Below are positions 52,432 to 61,687 of a stretch of DNA of 64,000 nt, piece after piece. The DNA lies in contig NZ_AP018678.1 of NCBI RefSeq assembly GCF_002218005.2, forward strand, positions 744,001-808,000. The letters run 5' to 3'. A model generated the notes under the pieces. It saw only the letters and a list, made by a program, of their open reading frames with translations. It was not told the origin of the DNA and made no database searches. The translations under genes and the position numbers were made by a program. How positions within the stretch are numbered: position 1 is the stretch's first letter; the number at the start of each line of letters is the position of its first letter. Source of the stretch: Vibrio algivorus. GTDB lineage: Bacteria > Pseudomonadota > Gammaproteobacteria > Enterobacterales > Vibrionaceae.

Positions 52432-53784
52432 ATGTTTATTGGCTTTGACTATGGGACAGCAAACTGTTCTGTAGCAATGATGGAAAATGGCAAGCCTCGC
52501 TTATTGCCACTAGAAGGTGACAGTCATTTTATCCCTTCGACTATTTGTGCTCCTACTCGTGAATCGGTAGCCGAATATCTGTATCGTTTTATGCAAGTTC
52601 AACCGAAAGATACCGCTGGTGAGCAAGCCTTACGACGCGCAATTAATCTGAACCGTGAAGAAGATATTGAGCTGCAACTGGGCGATGTTCAATTTGGTCA
52701 GCAGGCGCTGGATACTTACCTTTCCGATCCGCAAGAAGTCTACTACGTCAAATCGCCGAAATCCTTTTTAGGAGCGAGCGGTTTGCATCCGACTCAACTG
52801 GTGTTTTTTGAAGATCTTGTTTGTAGCATGATGAAGAACATCAAGAGCCAAGCTGAGCTTTCTAGTCAACAAGATATGACTCAAGCCGTGATTGGCCGTC
52901 CGATTAATTTTCATGGTCGTGGTGGTATCGATGCCAACCGTCAAGCGGAAAGTATTTTATTACACGCCGCAACTCGCGCAGGCTTTAAAGAGATTGAATT
53001 TCAATTTGAACCCGTTGCAGCAGGTTTAGAATACGAAAGTACCTTAAGCCAAAACCAGACCGTATTAGTGGTAGATATTGGCGGTGGTACGACTGACTGT
53101 TCCTTGATTGAAATGGGGCCAGATTGGCAACAAAAAACCGACCGTAGCGCAAGCTTGTTAGGTCACAGTGGTCAACGGGTTGGCGGAAACGATTTGGATA
53201 TTTATCTAGCGTTTAAACAAATAATGCCGCTCATGGGTTTTGGTACTCAAATGAATAGTGGTATTGAAATGCCGATCACTCAGTTTTGGAACCCGATTGC
53301 AATTAACAATGTGGTGGCACAAAAAGACTTCTACGAAGCAGCGAATTTCAAGTCATTAAAGTTATTACAAAAAGAAGCCAAAGAACCAGAGAAGTTAGCG
53401 CGCTTATTAGCCGTTTACCAACACACGCTAGGCTATCAAATAGTGCGCAAAGCGGAAGAGGCTAAGATCGGCTTATCGGATACTCAAAAGCATTCATTGA
53501 TAATGCCAGTGGCTTCCGAGATGCTAGAGCTTGATATCAGCCTCGATCAAATGGTAGAAGCGGTTGATACCCCTGTGCAAAAAATGATGGACTTGGTAAC
53601 GGAAGTGATGAGCCAAGCTGCCAGAAAACCGGATGTGATCTTTATGACTGGCGGTAGCGCTCGCTCGCCTTTTTTACGCCAAGCATTAGAGCGACAATTA
53701 CCTAATGTGCCGATTGTCAGTGGTAACTATTTTGGCTCGGTGACCGCAGGTTTAGCTCGTTGGGCGCAAACGGTGTTTGGTTGA
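52432..53784 (+). CDS. yegD: Hsp70-family chaperone YegD
   Basis: A 450-residue protein, the same length as E. coli YegD, with the Hsp70 actin-like ATPase fold but no typical substrate-binding half. Phosphate motifs are MFIGFDYGTANCSVAMM at the start, VLVVDIGGGTTDCSLIEM near 210 and VIFMTGGSARSPFLRQAL near 405. Function is poorly known. Start at 52432 (MFIGFDYG) is preferred, as agaggtatgt precedes it; 7 extra residues upstream in frame are unlikely. Monocistronic. Confidence 0.92.
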   Translation: MFIGFDYGTANCSVAMMENGKPRLLPLEGDSHFIPSTICAPTRESVAEYLYRFMQVQPKDTAGEQALRRAINLNREEDIELQLGDVQFGQQALDTYLSDPQEVYYVKSPKSFLGASGLHPTQLVFFEDLVCSMMKNIKSQAELSSQQDMTQAVIGRPINFHGRGGIDANRQAESILLHAATRAGFKEIEFQFEPVAAGLEYESTLSQNQTVLVVDIGGGTTDCSLIEMGPDWQQKTDRSASLLGHSGQRVGGNDLDIYLAFKQIMPLMGFGTQMNSGIEMPITQFWNPIAINNVVAQKDFYEAANFKSLKLLQKEAKEPEKLARLLAVYQHTLGYQIVRKAEEAKIGLSDTQKHSLIMPVASEMLELDISLDQMVEAVDTPVQKMMDLVTEVMSQAARKPDVIFMTGGSARSPFLRQALERQLPNVPIVSGNYFGSVTAGLARWAQTVFG

Positions 53785-53816
53785 TTTGAATTTTGGTGAG
53801 TCGGTCTTGTCTTAAC

Positions 53817-53999
53817 TAATACCAATCGTACTAATTATCTAATCATTCTTGCTTGTTAAAAAGCTCGATAACTTCGTTGCACTTTTCGTTTATAAGAAAG
53901 TTGATTGTAGAATAACCACTTATCGAAAATTTTCGCCTTGTTCTCAAGCCTTTTTCCTACGCAATTTCTGACCATCTAATTAGTGTGATTGGTATAATA
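53817..53999. repeat. Third dispersed repeat, about 183 bp, with terminal inverted repeats
   Basis: Left end taataccaatcgtactaatt and right end taattagtgtgattggtata are inverted relatives (ATACCAATC..ACTAATTA). The interior (cttgcttgttaaaaagctcg...tttttcctacgcaatttctg) codes nothing. A similar left end, taataccaaccacactgata, appears at 2403. Lies between yegD and the ybiT terminator. Confidence 0.7.
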
Positions 54000-54000
54000 C

Positions 54001-54036
54001 AAATAAAAAGGCAGTGATTTTAGCGATCACTGCCTT
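54001..54036 (-). terminator. Terminator after ybiT
   Basis: Perfect 9-bp stem ggcagtgat / atcactgcc; on minus it is followed by TTTTTATTTG. Confidence 0.85.
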
Positions 54037-54060
54037 CATTTAGTTGCTTTGCTTTTGTTA

Positions 54061-55665
54061 CTAAGCGACTGCCATCATTTTCTTTTGATGATCTAAGTAT
54101 TCATCATAAGTGCCTTGGAAATTCACTAGTTTTTTGTCTTTCATATCAATGATCGATGTCGCAAGCGATGATACAAATTCACGATCGTGGCTCACAAATA
54201 TTAAAGTGCCTTTGTAGACTTTAAGTGCTGAGTTTAAGGCTTCAATTGCTTCCATATCCATGTGGTTAGTTGGCTCATCCATTACTAAAACGTTGATGTC
54301 TTGCATCATTAGTTTGCCAAATAATAGACGGTTCTTTTCACCACCGGAGCAGTTACGTGCTTTTTTATTCGCATCATCTGCGGTGAATAGAAGGCGACCT
54401 AAAATACCACGTACCATTAAGTCATCATGTTTGGTGGTACGCCATTGGGAAATCCAATCAAAAATGCTTAAGTCGTTATCGAAATCTTTGGTACTGTCTT
54501 GCGGGCAGTAACCGATAGAAGCATTTTCTGACCATTTCACCACACCTTGGTTTTGTGCCAAGTCTTTAACTAGGCAACGTAGTAAGGTGGTTTTACCTAC
54601 ACCATTCTCACCAATAACAGCTAGGCGAGTACCAGCTTCAAGTAATAGATTACCGCCTTCAAACAGTAATTCATCTTCAAAAGCGTGGCCAAGATCTTGA
54701 AGTTCTAATGCTAACCGGTGTAGTTTTTTACCCTCACCAAAATCAATTGATGGGCTAATACGGCTTGATGATTTCACTTCATCCAGTTTTATTTTATCCA
54801 TCTTCTTCGCACGAGAACTGGCTTGTTTGGCTTTTGAGGCGTTGGCACCAAAACGGTTGACGAAATCTTGCAGTTCGCTGATTTCCGCAGCTTTCTTAGC
54901 ATTGCTCGCGAGTAATTGCTCACGAATAAGACCAGAAGCTTCAAGGAAGTATTCATAGTTTCCTGGGTAGATGCGAAGTTCACCGTAGTCGATATCCGCC
55001 ATGTGAGTACACACTGAGTTTAAGAAGTGACGGTCATGCGAGATGATGATCATAGTGCATTTACGTTGATTCAATTCCTCTGCCAGCCAGTTGATGGTGT
55101 GGATATCCAAGTTGTTGGTTGGTTCATCGAGCAACAAAATATCTGGGTTAGCAAATAGTGCTTGAGCTAGTAACACACGTAGTTTCCAACCCGGTGCAAC
55201 ACGCTGCATTAGGTCAAAATGGAATTCTTCTTCGATACCCGCTTGGATCAATATATCACCGGCACGGCTTTCGGCTGTGTAGCCATCCATTTCAGCAAAT
55301 TCACTTTCAAGTTCAGCCACTTTCATGCCATCTTCTTCACTCATTTCAGGTAAAGAATAAATGCGGTCACGTTCTTGTTTTATTTCCCATAATTTGCGAT
55401 CACCCATGATCACAACATCAATGACGTTATGTTGTTCAAAGGCAAATTGATCTTGGCTCAGTACGCCCAGCTTTAGCCCTGGAGTAATGGATACATTGCC
55501 TGAGCTTGGCGTAAGTGCACCACTAAGGATTTTCATGAAAGTCGATTTACCACAGCCATTAGCGCCGATTAAGCCATAACGATTGCCGTTGCCAAACTTG
55601 GCTGAGATGTTTTCAAATAAAGGTTCAGCACCAAATTGCATGGTGATGTTTGCGGTTGAAATCAA
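54061..55665 (-). CDS. ybiT: ABC-F ATPase YbiT
   Basis: Translation-associated ABC-F protein of 534 residues with two nucleotide-binding domains and no membrane spans. First domain: GLIGANGCGKSTFMKIL, then DILLLDEPTNNLDIHTI; second: AVIGENGVGKTTLLRCL, CSGGEKNRLLFGKLMM, VLVMDEPTNHMDMEA. The P-site-tRNA-interacting linker (about 245-305, Lys/Ala-rich FGANASKAKQASSRAKKMDK) lies between. The start ISTANITMQFGAEPLFENIS matches YbiT rather than Uup, EttA or YheS. The role in ribosome rescue or translational regulation is family knowledge. Confidence 0.95.
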   Translation of the reverse strand: MISTANITMQFGAEPLFENISAKFGNGNRYGLIGANGCGKSTFMKILSGALTPSSGNVSITPGLKLGVLSQDQFAFEQHNVIDVVIMGDRKLWEIKQERDRIYSLPEMSEEDGMKVAELESEFAEMDGYTAESRAGDILIQAGIEEEFHFDLMQRVAPGWKLRVLLAQALFANPDILLLDEPTNNLDIHTINWLAEELNQRKCTMIIISHDRHFLNSVCTHMADIDYGELRIYPGNYEYFLEASGLIREQLLASNAKKAAEISELQDFVNRFGANASKAKQASSRAKKMDKIKLDEVKSSSRISPSIDFGEGKKLHRLALELQDLGHAFEDELLFEGGNLLLEAGTRLAVIGENGVGKTTLLRCLVKDLAQNQGVVKWSENASIGYCPQDSTKDFDNDLSIFDWISQWRTTKHDDLMVRGILGRLLFTADDANKKARNCSGGEKNRLLFGKLMMQDINVLVMDEPTNHMDMEAIEALNSALKVYKGTLIFVSHDREFVSSLATSIIDMKDKKLVNFQGTYDEYLDHQKKMMAVA

Positions 55666-55745
55666 AGAAATATCCTTAGGTGATGGGGAGCTCTGAGTAG
55701 CGGGTAGAACGCATCAAAATTGAAGTGTAAATAGGCGGCGGATTA

Positions 55746-56012
55746 TATACCCAAGTGGCCTCAATATGCGAGTTTCAGCAAAAATAAAACAGGCTATAGG
55801 CAAGGCAAATTGAATATGATCATAGTTATTCTATCTCTATTCAATATAACGCTGCATAGAGCTTGTTTTAATTTGCCCTTCGGGAGCTTCATCCAAGCCT
55901 TTATGCAGCGTCATATTTACTCAAAAGGTACTTACATTCTTTCACAAATATTCCTTGCTTAAAGACCTGGATGATAGCTCTGAATTCTGCATCTTGAGGC
56001 CATTTGGGTATA
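55746..56012 (+). repeat. 267-bp dispersed MITE-like element, copy D
   Basis: TATACCCAAGTGGCCTCAAT ... TTGAGGCCATTTGGGTATA, 267 bp, same orientation as A and C. Both ends carry the matching change GGCC, so the end pairing is kept. Between ybiT and the methyltransferase gene. Confidence 0.92.
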
Positions 56013-56108
56013 AAGACTTATTGCTTAAAGAACAGACAAGAAAGTTCAGGATTAACGAATAACAAATGTTATTCTGATTTCACTATTCTAATTTAGGGAG
56101 TTTTATTA

Positions 56109-56693
56109 ATGGCGAAGCAAAATGCACCATCGTGTGAGAGAAATAAACAACCGATCTTAGACGTGATTGCTCTGTATTTTTCAAATGCTTCTAAGGTTTT
56201 AGAAATTGGTTCCGGTACTGGACAGCACGCGGTGTTTTTTGCGCAACATCTACCGCATTTAATATGGCAAACCAGTGATGTTGTTGAAAACCATGGCAGT
56301 ATTAATGCATGGATAAGTGAGAGTACGCTATTCAATATTCAATCGCCTGTGGAGTTTATGCTCGGCCGTGATCAATGGCCACCTATCAATGTTGATGCAG
56401 TATTCACCGCTAATACTACTCATATTATGCAACCACAAGAAGCCAAGACGATGATGGCGTTGGTTGCCAAGCATTTACCGAAAGGCGGCGTGTTTTGTCA
56501 GTATGGGCCGATGAAGGTAAATGGCGAATTTACGAGCGAGAGTAATCAAGCGTTCGATCTAAAGATTCGCAGTGAAGGACGTGGTGGTATTCGTGATATT
56601 GGACAACTAAAAGAATGGGCAGCAGGAATGACATTAAGCGCGATTCATCCTATGCCTGCCAATAATTTCCTTTTAGTCTGGTTCAAAGATTAA
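56109..56693 (+). CDS. DUF938 family SAM-dependent methyltransferase
   Basis: A 194-residue class-I methyltransferase-like protein. The SAM motif VLEIGSGTGQHAVFFAQHLP is near 38-57 and the DUF938 hallmarks are CERNKQPILDVI at the start, VFTANTTHIMQP near 98 and FCQYGPMKVNGEFTSESNQAFD near 138. The substrate is unknown. RBS taggga precedes the ATG. Monocistronic between copy D of the repeat and a possible micropeptide. Confidence 0.85.
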   Translation: MAKQNAPSCERNKQPILDVIALYFSNASKVLEIGSGTGQHAVFFAQHLPHLIWQTSDVVENHGSINAWISESTLFNIQSPVEFMLGRDQWPPINVDAVFTANTTHIMQPQEAKTMMALVAKHLPKGGVFCQYGPMKVNGEFTSESNQAFDLKIRSEGRGGIRDIGQLKEWAAGMTLSAIHPMPANNFLLVWFKD

Positions 56694-56736
56694 GGTCAAT
56701 TATTTAAAGTAATCAATCTAAAAGGAGTGAAGATAG

Positions 56737-56781
56737 ATGGTATTAGATGAATACGGGGTAAATAAAAAAGTGAAGCCATAA
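56737..56781 (+). CDS. Possible 14-residue micropeptide MVLDEYGVNKKVKP
   Basis: A 15-codon frame with a near-perfect Shine-Dalgarno (aaaggagtga) 7 bases before its ATG. Its end overlaps the hairpin at 56769-56791, so ribosomes reaching the stop would melt the stem. No known family is recognised. A good ribosome binding site makes it more than noise, but translation is unproven. Confidence 0.35.
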   Translation: MVLDEYGVNKKVKP

Positions 56782-56791
56782 TGACTTCACT
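56763..56791 (-). terminator. Terminator after the OmpA-like lipoprotein gene
   Basis: Minus strand AGTGAAG tcattatgg CTTCACT followed by TTTTTATTT, 60 bp beyond the gene stop. The plus strand lacks a T run. Confidence 0.75.
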
Positions 56792-56850
56792 CTCTAACAT
56801 ACTTATTTAGCTAACTTCACCAACAAGGTGAGCCGTGGATAGTACGATTA

Positions 56851-57387
56851 TTATTCTGCAGCTGCGTCTTCAGCCATTGAATCTTCAGCAACTGGCGCTG
56901 GTTGTTCAATTTCAGCAGAAACCGTTACGTCTGCACGACGGTTTTGTGAACGACCTTCAGCTGTGTCATTGTCAGCAACAGGAGAGGTTTCACCTTCACC
57001 ACTAACAGAGATTAAGCTTGAGTCAAAACCTTTGTTTACTAGGTAGTCAGCAACTGCTTGAGCACGTTCTTCTGATAGTTTTTGGTTGTACTCATCAGTA
57101 CCTACGCTATCAGTGTGGCCAACGATTGTAATTGATTTAAGTTGAGCATCAGATGCTTTGCTTACAGCTTCATCAATTGAATCAGTGGTTTTTAGTGTTG
57201 CTGAATCAAAATCGAATAGTAGATCAGCACTTAGGCTAATTGGAGCCATTACAGTTGCTGGAGCTTCAGTTGTTGTTTCAGTTGCTGGTTCAGCAACTTC
57301 TTCGCTTGAGCTACAACCCGCTAATGTTGCCATTAGACCTAGAGCACAAGCCATACCTAAAACATTCTTTTTCATACTTTTTTCCAT
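56851..57387 (-). CDS. OmpA-family peptidoglycan-binding lipoprotein
   Basis: A 178-residue outer-membrane lipoprotein. The signal GLMATLAGCSSSE gives a lipidated cysteine near 25, followed by a Thr/Ala/Pro linker and an OmpA C-like domain (about 50-160: LLFDFDSATLK, TIVGHTDSVGTDEYNQKLSEERAQAVADYLV, GEGETSPVADNDTAEGRSQNRRADVTV) that binds peptidoglycan. An acidic Ala/Glu-rich tail ends the protein. It resembles Pal in plan but is not next to tol genes. The first ATG (57387) is used because cggag lies 8 bases before it. Monocistronic. Confidence 0.88.
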   Translation of the reverse strand: MEKSMKKNVLGMACALGLMATLAGCSSSEEVAEPATETTTEAPATVMAPISLSADLLFDFDSATLKTTDSIDEAVSKASDAQLKSITIVGHTDSVGTDEYNQKLSEERAQAVADYLVNKGFDSSLISVSGEGETSPVADNDTAEGRSQNRRADVTVSAEIEQPAPVAEDSMAEDAAAE

Positions 57388-57704
57388 TATTATTACTCCG
57401 ATTTTAACTATAAAACGTTGTCGTTTTGTAGCCCTTCAGCTAAGCAGATTCTTTTAGAGCCATCAATGAGAACTTAATTAGTGATTCTAAATATAGTTGA
57501 AGATTACATTTAATTACAACTACTTGTATTTAATTTATGTATCGCTTCAACGTCCACTTACAGTATGGGTAATAATAAATGAAAAACAAGCATTTACAAA
57601 ATAAACCTTGTTAAATGTATGTTATTTTTCATAAAAAGGACAAGTTTAATGTTGTAATCATTACTTGGATATATATGAAAATTACCCTTAAAGGGAATTC
57701 ACAA
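57388..57704. other. AT-rich gap between the lipoprotein gene and fhuB
   Basis: 317 bp that must hold the lipoprotein promoter and the end of the fhu transcript. No clear terminator after fhuB and no distinct operator could be recognised; long A/T runs only. Confidence 0.4.
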
Positions 57705-59681
57705 TTAATGTTTCTTTTGACCTCGGATTAATAAGAGTAAAAAGTAGCTTCCGCCAACAATTGAAACAACGGTGCCTGCTGCCACTTGCATTGGGAATAA
57801 AATACTTTGTCCAATCCAATCTGCAATTAACATAAGTAACCCTCCAGTAAGCCCAGCCACTAATAATTGAGATCGTGCTTGTTTAGCGCCAAGCATTACG
57901 GCCATATGTGGTGCTAATAAACCAACGAATGCAACTGGGCCCATGGTGGTAGTAACTAAAGCACAGAGTAAAGCGACACTACAAAGTAGGATTACGCTGG
58001 TAGCTTGTACATTTAAACCGCGAGCGGAAGCAAATTGACGACCTGCTGAAATAAGTGTTAACCAACGAGAAACGCTGATTAAGGCGGTAAAAATCACGGT
58101 GACACTAAGGGCTAATATAATGGCACTTTGTCCTGACACTCGATATGTTGAACCTGCTAACCAACCGATAATGGTGTAACTATCTTGAGTTCCTTTTGCT
58201 AGTGCAAACTGAACTAAAGACTCGATTAATGCGCTGATGGCGATTCCAATTAAGATCATACTCGATGGAGCAAATTGGTTTTTACGTCCTAGAAGTAGTA
58301 GAACTACAAGCACCATCATACTACCCGCAAAGGCAATTAATGAACCTGACGCAAAAATATTGGATCCTAAAAATACGGTAGCGGCAACTAACGCGAAGGT
58401 TGCACCTGCGGAAATACCAAGAATATCAGGGCTAGCCAATGGGTTGTAGATAAGGCGTTGTAATACGGTACCCGCTGCAGCTAATGCAACACCTGCGGCA
58501 AGTGCAGTCACGAAGCGAGGCCAGCGAAGGTCCCATGTAAAGCTATCGGGAATTGCCCAGAGTAAGCCATTGTCTGTCATTGATAGTGTGGCACTGATAA
58601 TGAGCATCACACTTGTCATGATGATTAGACTTGGTATGACTAAATTTGAAAGTTGTGCCTTACTTGGTGGGAGTTTGATAGATATTTGATCTTGTGCTTT
58701 TAACGCTCGGCGGCTGAACCAAACCAAAGCGGGCGCACCGATAGCTGCTGCAGTGGTTCCGCTTGGAATCATTTCTTGGGTGAATTGGCTGATGGATAAC
58801 GCGAGTATGTCAGTCGTTAAAAGTGCGATACTACCAATGATCATACTGATATAAAGTTCAGCTTTTGGTGTTCTAGCACCTAGGGCACGAGCAATATTAG
58901 GTGACAATAAACCAATAAAGCTGATAACACCAACCGCCGTAATAGAAGCGGAGACTACCCATAATCCAAGAGCTATCAGAACAATAAAATAAGGAATAAC
59001 ATTGAGACCACGAGCGGCTGCGCCCTGATGCCCTAAACGCATTAAGTTTAAAATTCGTGGTGCAATAATCAGTAATACGAGAGCAACGGAGAGCCTAGGC
59101 AGTAGCCATTGCACCATTTCCCAACCATTTTGCGCAAGATCACCAGCACCCCAAATAAACACATTTTTAGCGTATTGATCGTTAAGTAAAATAATCGCTG
59201 TCGCAATTGCACCAAATAAGATGTTGACGACCATGCCGGATAAAATCAACGGTAAGCCAGTGATATTTTTTGGCCCAGCTATCGTGATAACAAGCCCCAT
59301 TGCAAACATTGCCCCGACCATTGCGGAAAGTGCCATGTAATCACTTGCAAGGTTAGGGAACCATACGTTGACCACGATGAGAGCAAGCCAAGCACCGGAA
59401 GAAGTACCAAGTGTGAGTGGGGAAGTTAATGAGTTTTGAGTTAATTGCTGCATCAAACTACCGACTAGGCCAAGCATTGCCCCAACGATAATGGCCATTA
59501 CTGCACGAGGAAGTTGTGCGTAAACAAAATTGAAATCAGCAAACTCTTGTGCTTCTGCCCCCATCAATAAATGCCATTGTTGAGAAATGGACAAAGGGTT
59601 AGCAATTTGGAGGCTAGCGAACAAGATCAACAATAAAGCGGTGAAAGTAGCAATGATGATAGGGAAGCGAAGGGAAGACAT
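57705..59681 (-). CDS. fhuB: Ferric hydroxamate ABC transporter permease FhuB (fused two-half)
   Basis: Inner-membrane permease of 658 residues made of two homologous FecCD-type halves of about 330, as in E. coli FhuB (660). Each half has the helix pattern and GSLMQQLTQNSLTSPLTLGTSSGAW / GTVLQRLIYNPLASPDILGISAGA loops, with coupling segments SFIGLLSPNIARALGAR and AFVGLLAPHMAVMLGAK that meet FhuC. Last gene of receptor-fhuC-fhuD-fhuB. A 163-bp gap with CTAG-rich inverted repeats separates it from fhuD. Confidence 0.96.
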   Translation of the reverse strand: MSSLRFPIIIATFTALLLILFASLQIANPLSISQQWHLLMGAEAQEFADFNFVYAQLPRAVMAIIVGAMLGLVGSLMQQLTQNSLTSPLTLGTSSGAWLALIVVNVWFPNLASDYMALSAMVGAMFAMGLVITIAGPKNITGLPLILSGMVVNILFGAIATAIILLNDQYAKNVFIWGAGDLAQNGWEMVQWLLPRLSVALVLLIIAPRILNLMRLGHQGAAARGLNVIPYFIVLIALGLWVVSASITAVGVISFIGLLSPNIARALGARTPKAELYISMIIGSIALLTTDILALSISQFTQEMIPSGTTAAAIGAPALVWFSRRALKAQDQISIKLPPSKAQLSNLVIPSLIIMTSVMLIISATLSMTDNGLLWAIPDSFTWDLRWPRFVTALAAGVALAAAGTVLQRLIYNPLASPDILGISAGATFALVAATVFLGSNIFASGSLIAFAGSMMVLVVLLLLGRKNQFAPSSMILIGIAISALIESLVQFALAKGTQDSYTIIGWLAGSTYRVSGQSAIILALSVTVIFTALISVSRWLTLISAGRQFASARGLNVQATSVILLCSVALLCALVTTTMGPVAFVGLLAPHMAVMLGAKQARSQLLVAGLTGGLLMLIADWIGQSILFPMQVAAGTVVSIVGGSYFLLLLIRGQKKH

Positions 59682-59690
59682 GTCGGGTTC

Positions 59691-59834
59691 CTAGTTTCGA
59701 GTTCCTAGTCCCTAGGTTGGAGCCTAGCAGATTAGTGGATTTTTATAACATTTTGGTGTTGTTGATTTGATTGGCATTAAAGCGATTACTTTTACCCACC
59801 AAGCTTTTCCTAGGAACTAGGGACTAGAACCTAG
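59691..59834. repeat. CTAG-rich inverted repeats in the fhuB-fhuD gap
   Basis: Two clusters, gttcctagtttcgagttcct...agtccctagg and cctaggaactagggactaga...acctaggaac, are reverse complements of each other in design and contain eight CTAG tetramers within 144 bp. A shorter relative lies at 60769-60798 between fhuD and fhuC. Confidence 0.85.
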
Positions 59835-59844
59835 GAACTTTTAT

Positions 59845-60759
59845 TCATTGCTTTATCTCTAACAAACTTTCGGTGATGGATTCTGCAATATACTGCATTG
59901 ACATTGCACCACCATAGTTCCACACCGATTTAGCTTCATTGACATGGCCATTACGAACAAATGGCATCGCTTTCCAGAGCATAGACTTATGTAATTGATC
60001 TTTTTGCGCATCCGTAAATGGACCGAAGTAGATCACATAGCCATCTTTAATATGTTGTAGATCGGTAATTCGTTTTTGTACGATCCCCCATTCTTTGGCT
60101 GGTTGAGGGAGCGCAGTGGTTAAACCGAGTTGATGGATCACGTAGTCAGTGGTTGAATTGCTCGCGTATAAATAGATAGAAGTTTGGTTAGCAAAACGCA
60201 TTGCAGCGACACTTGGCATTTCACCATTAAACGCAGTTTCTAGTTGTGCTTTTAAATCGGCAAAACGTTGGTCCATCGCATTGAGTTTTTGTTCCGCTAT
60301 GTCACTTTTATCGACAACAGCCGCAATGTTGCGGAAGTTCTCAATGGCTGCTTTAGCGCTGTCTTGATCGGCATTATAGGTCTGGTAATACAGCACTGGT
60401 GCAATCGTTCGTAAACGAGGAATCAGATCTTTTTGTGGTGAGGCCGCCAAAATGAGATCAGGTTTTAATTCCGCTAGTTTTTGCATATTAGGTTCTGCGC
60501 GAGTACCAAGATCTTGCACTGATTCAGGAATGGTCGGTTTGACTACCCAGGTGGTGTAGTCTTTGATATTTGGCACACCAACTGGAGTCACGCCAAGTTC
60601 AAGTAATTGCTCTGCAAGATCCCAATTTAAAGCGACAATACGTTTTGGGTGGCTATCTAATTGATGTTCGCCAAGGCTATCGGTGACAGTTATGGAAGCA
60701 ACACTGGAAAAAGAGAAAAGTGCAGCCATAAATGTGATGAATTGAATGCGTATTTTCAT
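59845..60759 (-). CDS. fhuD: Ferric hydroxamate periplasmic binding protein FhuD
   Basis: Periplasmic class-III binding protein of 304 residues with a Sec signal (FITFMAALFSFSSVASITV). The body matches FhuD: RIVALNWDLAEQLLELGVTPVGVP, DLGTRAEPNMQKLAELKPDLILAAS, QTSIYLYASNSTTDYVIHQLGL and a long bridging helix near 160-190. It hands iron-siderophore to FhuB/FhuC. Second or third gene of the unit, with CTAG-rich short gaps on both sides. Confidence 0.94.
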   Translation of the reverse strand: MKIRIQFITFMAALFSFSSVASITVTDSLGEHQLDSHPKRIVALNWDLAEQLLELGVTPVGVPNIKDYTTWVVKPTIPESVQDLGTRAEPNMQKLAELKPDLILAASPQKDLIPRLRTIAPVLYYQTYNADQDSAKAAIENFRNIAAVVDKSDIAEQKLNAMDQRFADLKAQLETAFNGEMPSVAAMRFANQTSIYLYASNSTTDYVIHQLGLTTALPQPAKEWGIVQKRITDLQHIKDGYVIYFGPFTDAQKDQLHKSMLWKAMPFVRNGHVNEAKSVWNYGGAMSMQYIAESITESLLEIKQ

Positions 60760-60828
60760 GTAGAAGAGTTCCTGGTTTCTAGTTCCTAGTCGCTAGGAAA
60801 AGCAATAATTGATAAATCTTTCTGGCTT

Positions 60829-61599
60829 TTAAATGACGACGGCTATTTTTTGATCATCTTGCTGTGGGTGATCTAAAAGTTGGATATCAGTTTCGTATAA
60901 ATCTGTTAATCGTTGATCATCGAGCAGTAATTCCTTTGCACCACTAAAGGCTATCTTACCTTGTTTTAGAGCCACAATATGGGTGGCATAACGGAGCGCT
61001 AAATTCAGATCGTGCAAGATAACTAAAATGCCACAGCCGCTTTGTTGATTTAGCTCTTGCAGTAAATCCATTAAATGGTATTGATGATGAATATCGAGGG
61101 CAGAAGTGGGTTCATCGAGAATAAGCACCGGAGATTGTTGTGCGAGTAACATGGCAACCCAAGCACGTTGACGCTCACCGCCAGAAAGTTTATCGGCAAG
61201 GTTATTGGCGTATTGCTTAACGCCCGTTTTTTGCATAGCTTCGATAATGATTTTTTCATCATCATTTTGCCAACGACCAAATACACCACGCCAAGGAAAA
61301 CGCCCTAAACGTACTAATTCTTGTACCGTAAGCCCTGCAACATCTGGCAGTTTTTGTGGTAAAAAAGCAATTTCTTTAGCGAGTTGTTTTTGGGAGAATT
61401 CAGAAATTTCAGTCTCGTTGAGTGTCACTTGTCCTGAGTCTGCTTCCGCTTGTCCTGAAAGCAGATTAACTAGTGTCGATTTACCACTACCATTATGGCC
61501 AAGCACAACCGTCAACCCATCACTAGGAATGGAAAGTTCATCTATTGATAGAATGTCGCGATTATCTCGGTGGACGCGAACTTGGTTGAGTTTGAACAT
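60829..61599 (-). CDS. fhuC: Ferric hydroxamate ABC transporter ATPase FhuC
   Basis: Cytosolic ATPase of 256 residues. Walker A GHNGSGKSTLVNLL, Q-loop AFLPQKLPD, signature LSGGERQRAWVAM, Walker B SPVLILDEPTSALDIHHQ and switch VILHDLNLALRYA are all present, the usual FecE/FhuC pattern. It lies 88 bp downstream of the receptor gene and 69 bp before fhuD. Confidence 0.95.
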   Translation of the reverse strand: MFKLNQVRVHRDNRDILSIDELSIPSDGLTVVLGHNGSGKSTLVNLLSGQAEADSGQVTLNETEISEFSQKQLAKEIAFLPQKLPDVAGLTVQELVRLGRFPWRGVFGRWQNDDEKIIIEAMQKTGVKQYANNLADKLSGGERQRAWVAMLLAQQSPVLILDEPTSALDIHHQYHLMDLLQELNQQSGCGILVILHDLNLALRYATHIVALKQGKIAFSGAKELLLDDQRLTDLYETDIQLLDHPQQDDQKIAVVI

Positions 61600-61687
61600 A
61601 TTTTTCTCTGGGGTTATTTATTGAGTACTACAAAACAAAAACTAGGGCCATTGTACTCAATAGCCCTAGTAAGTTTAAGGTGTTTCT

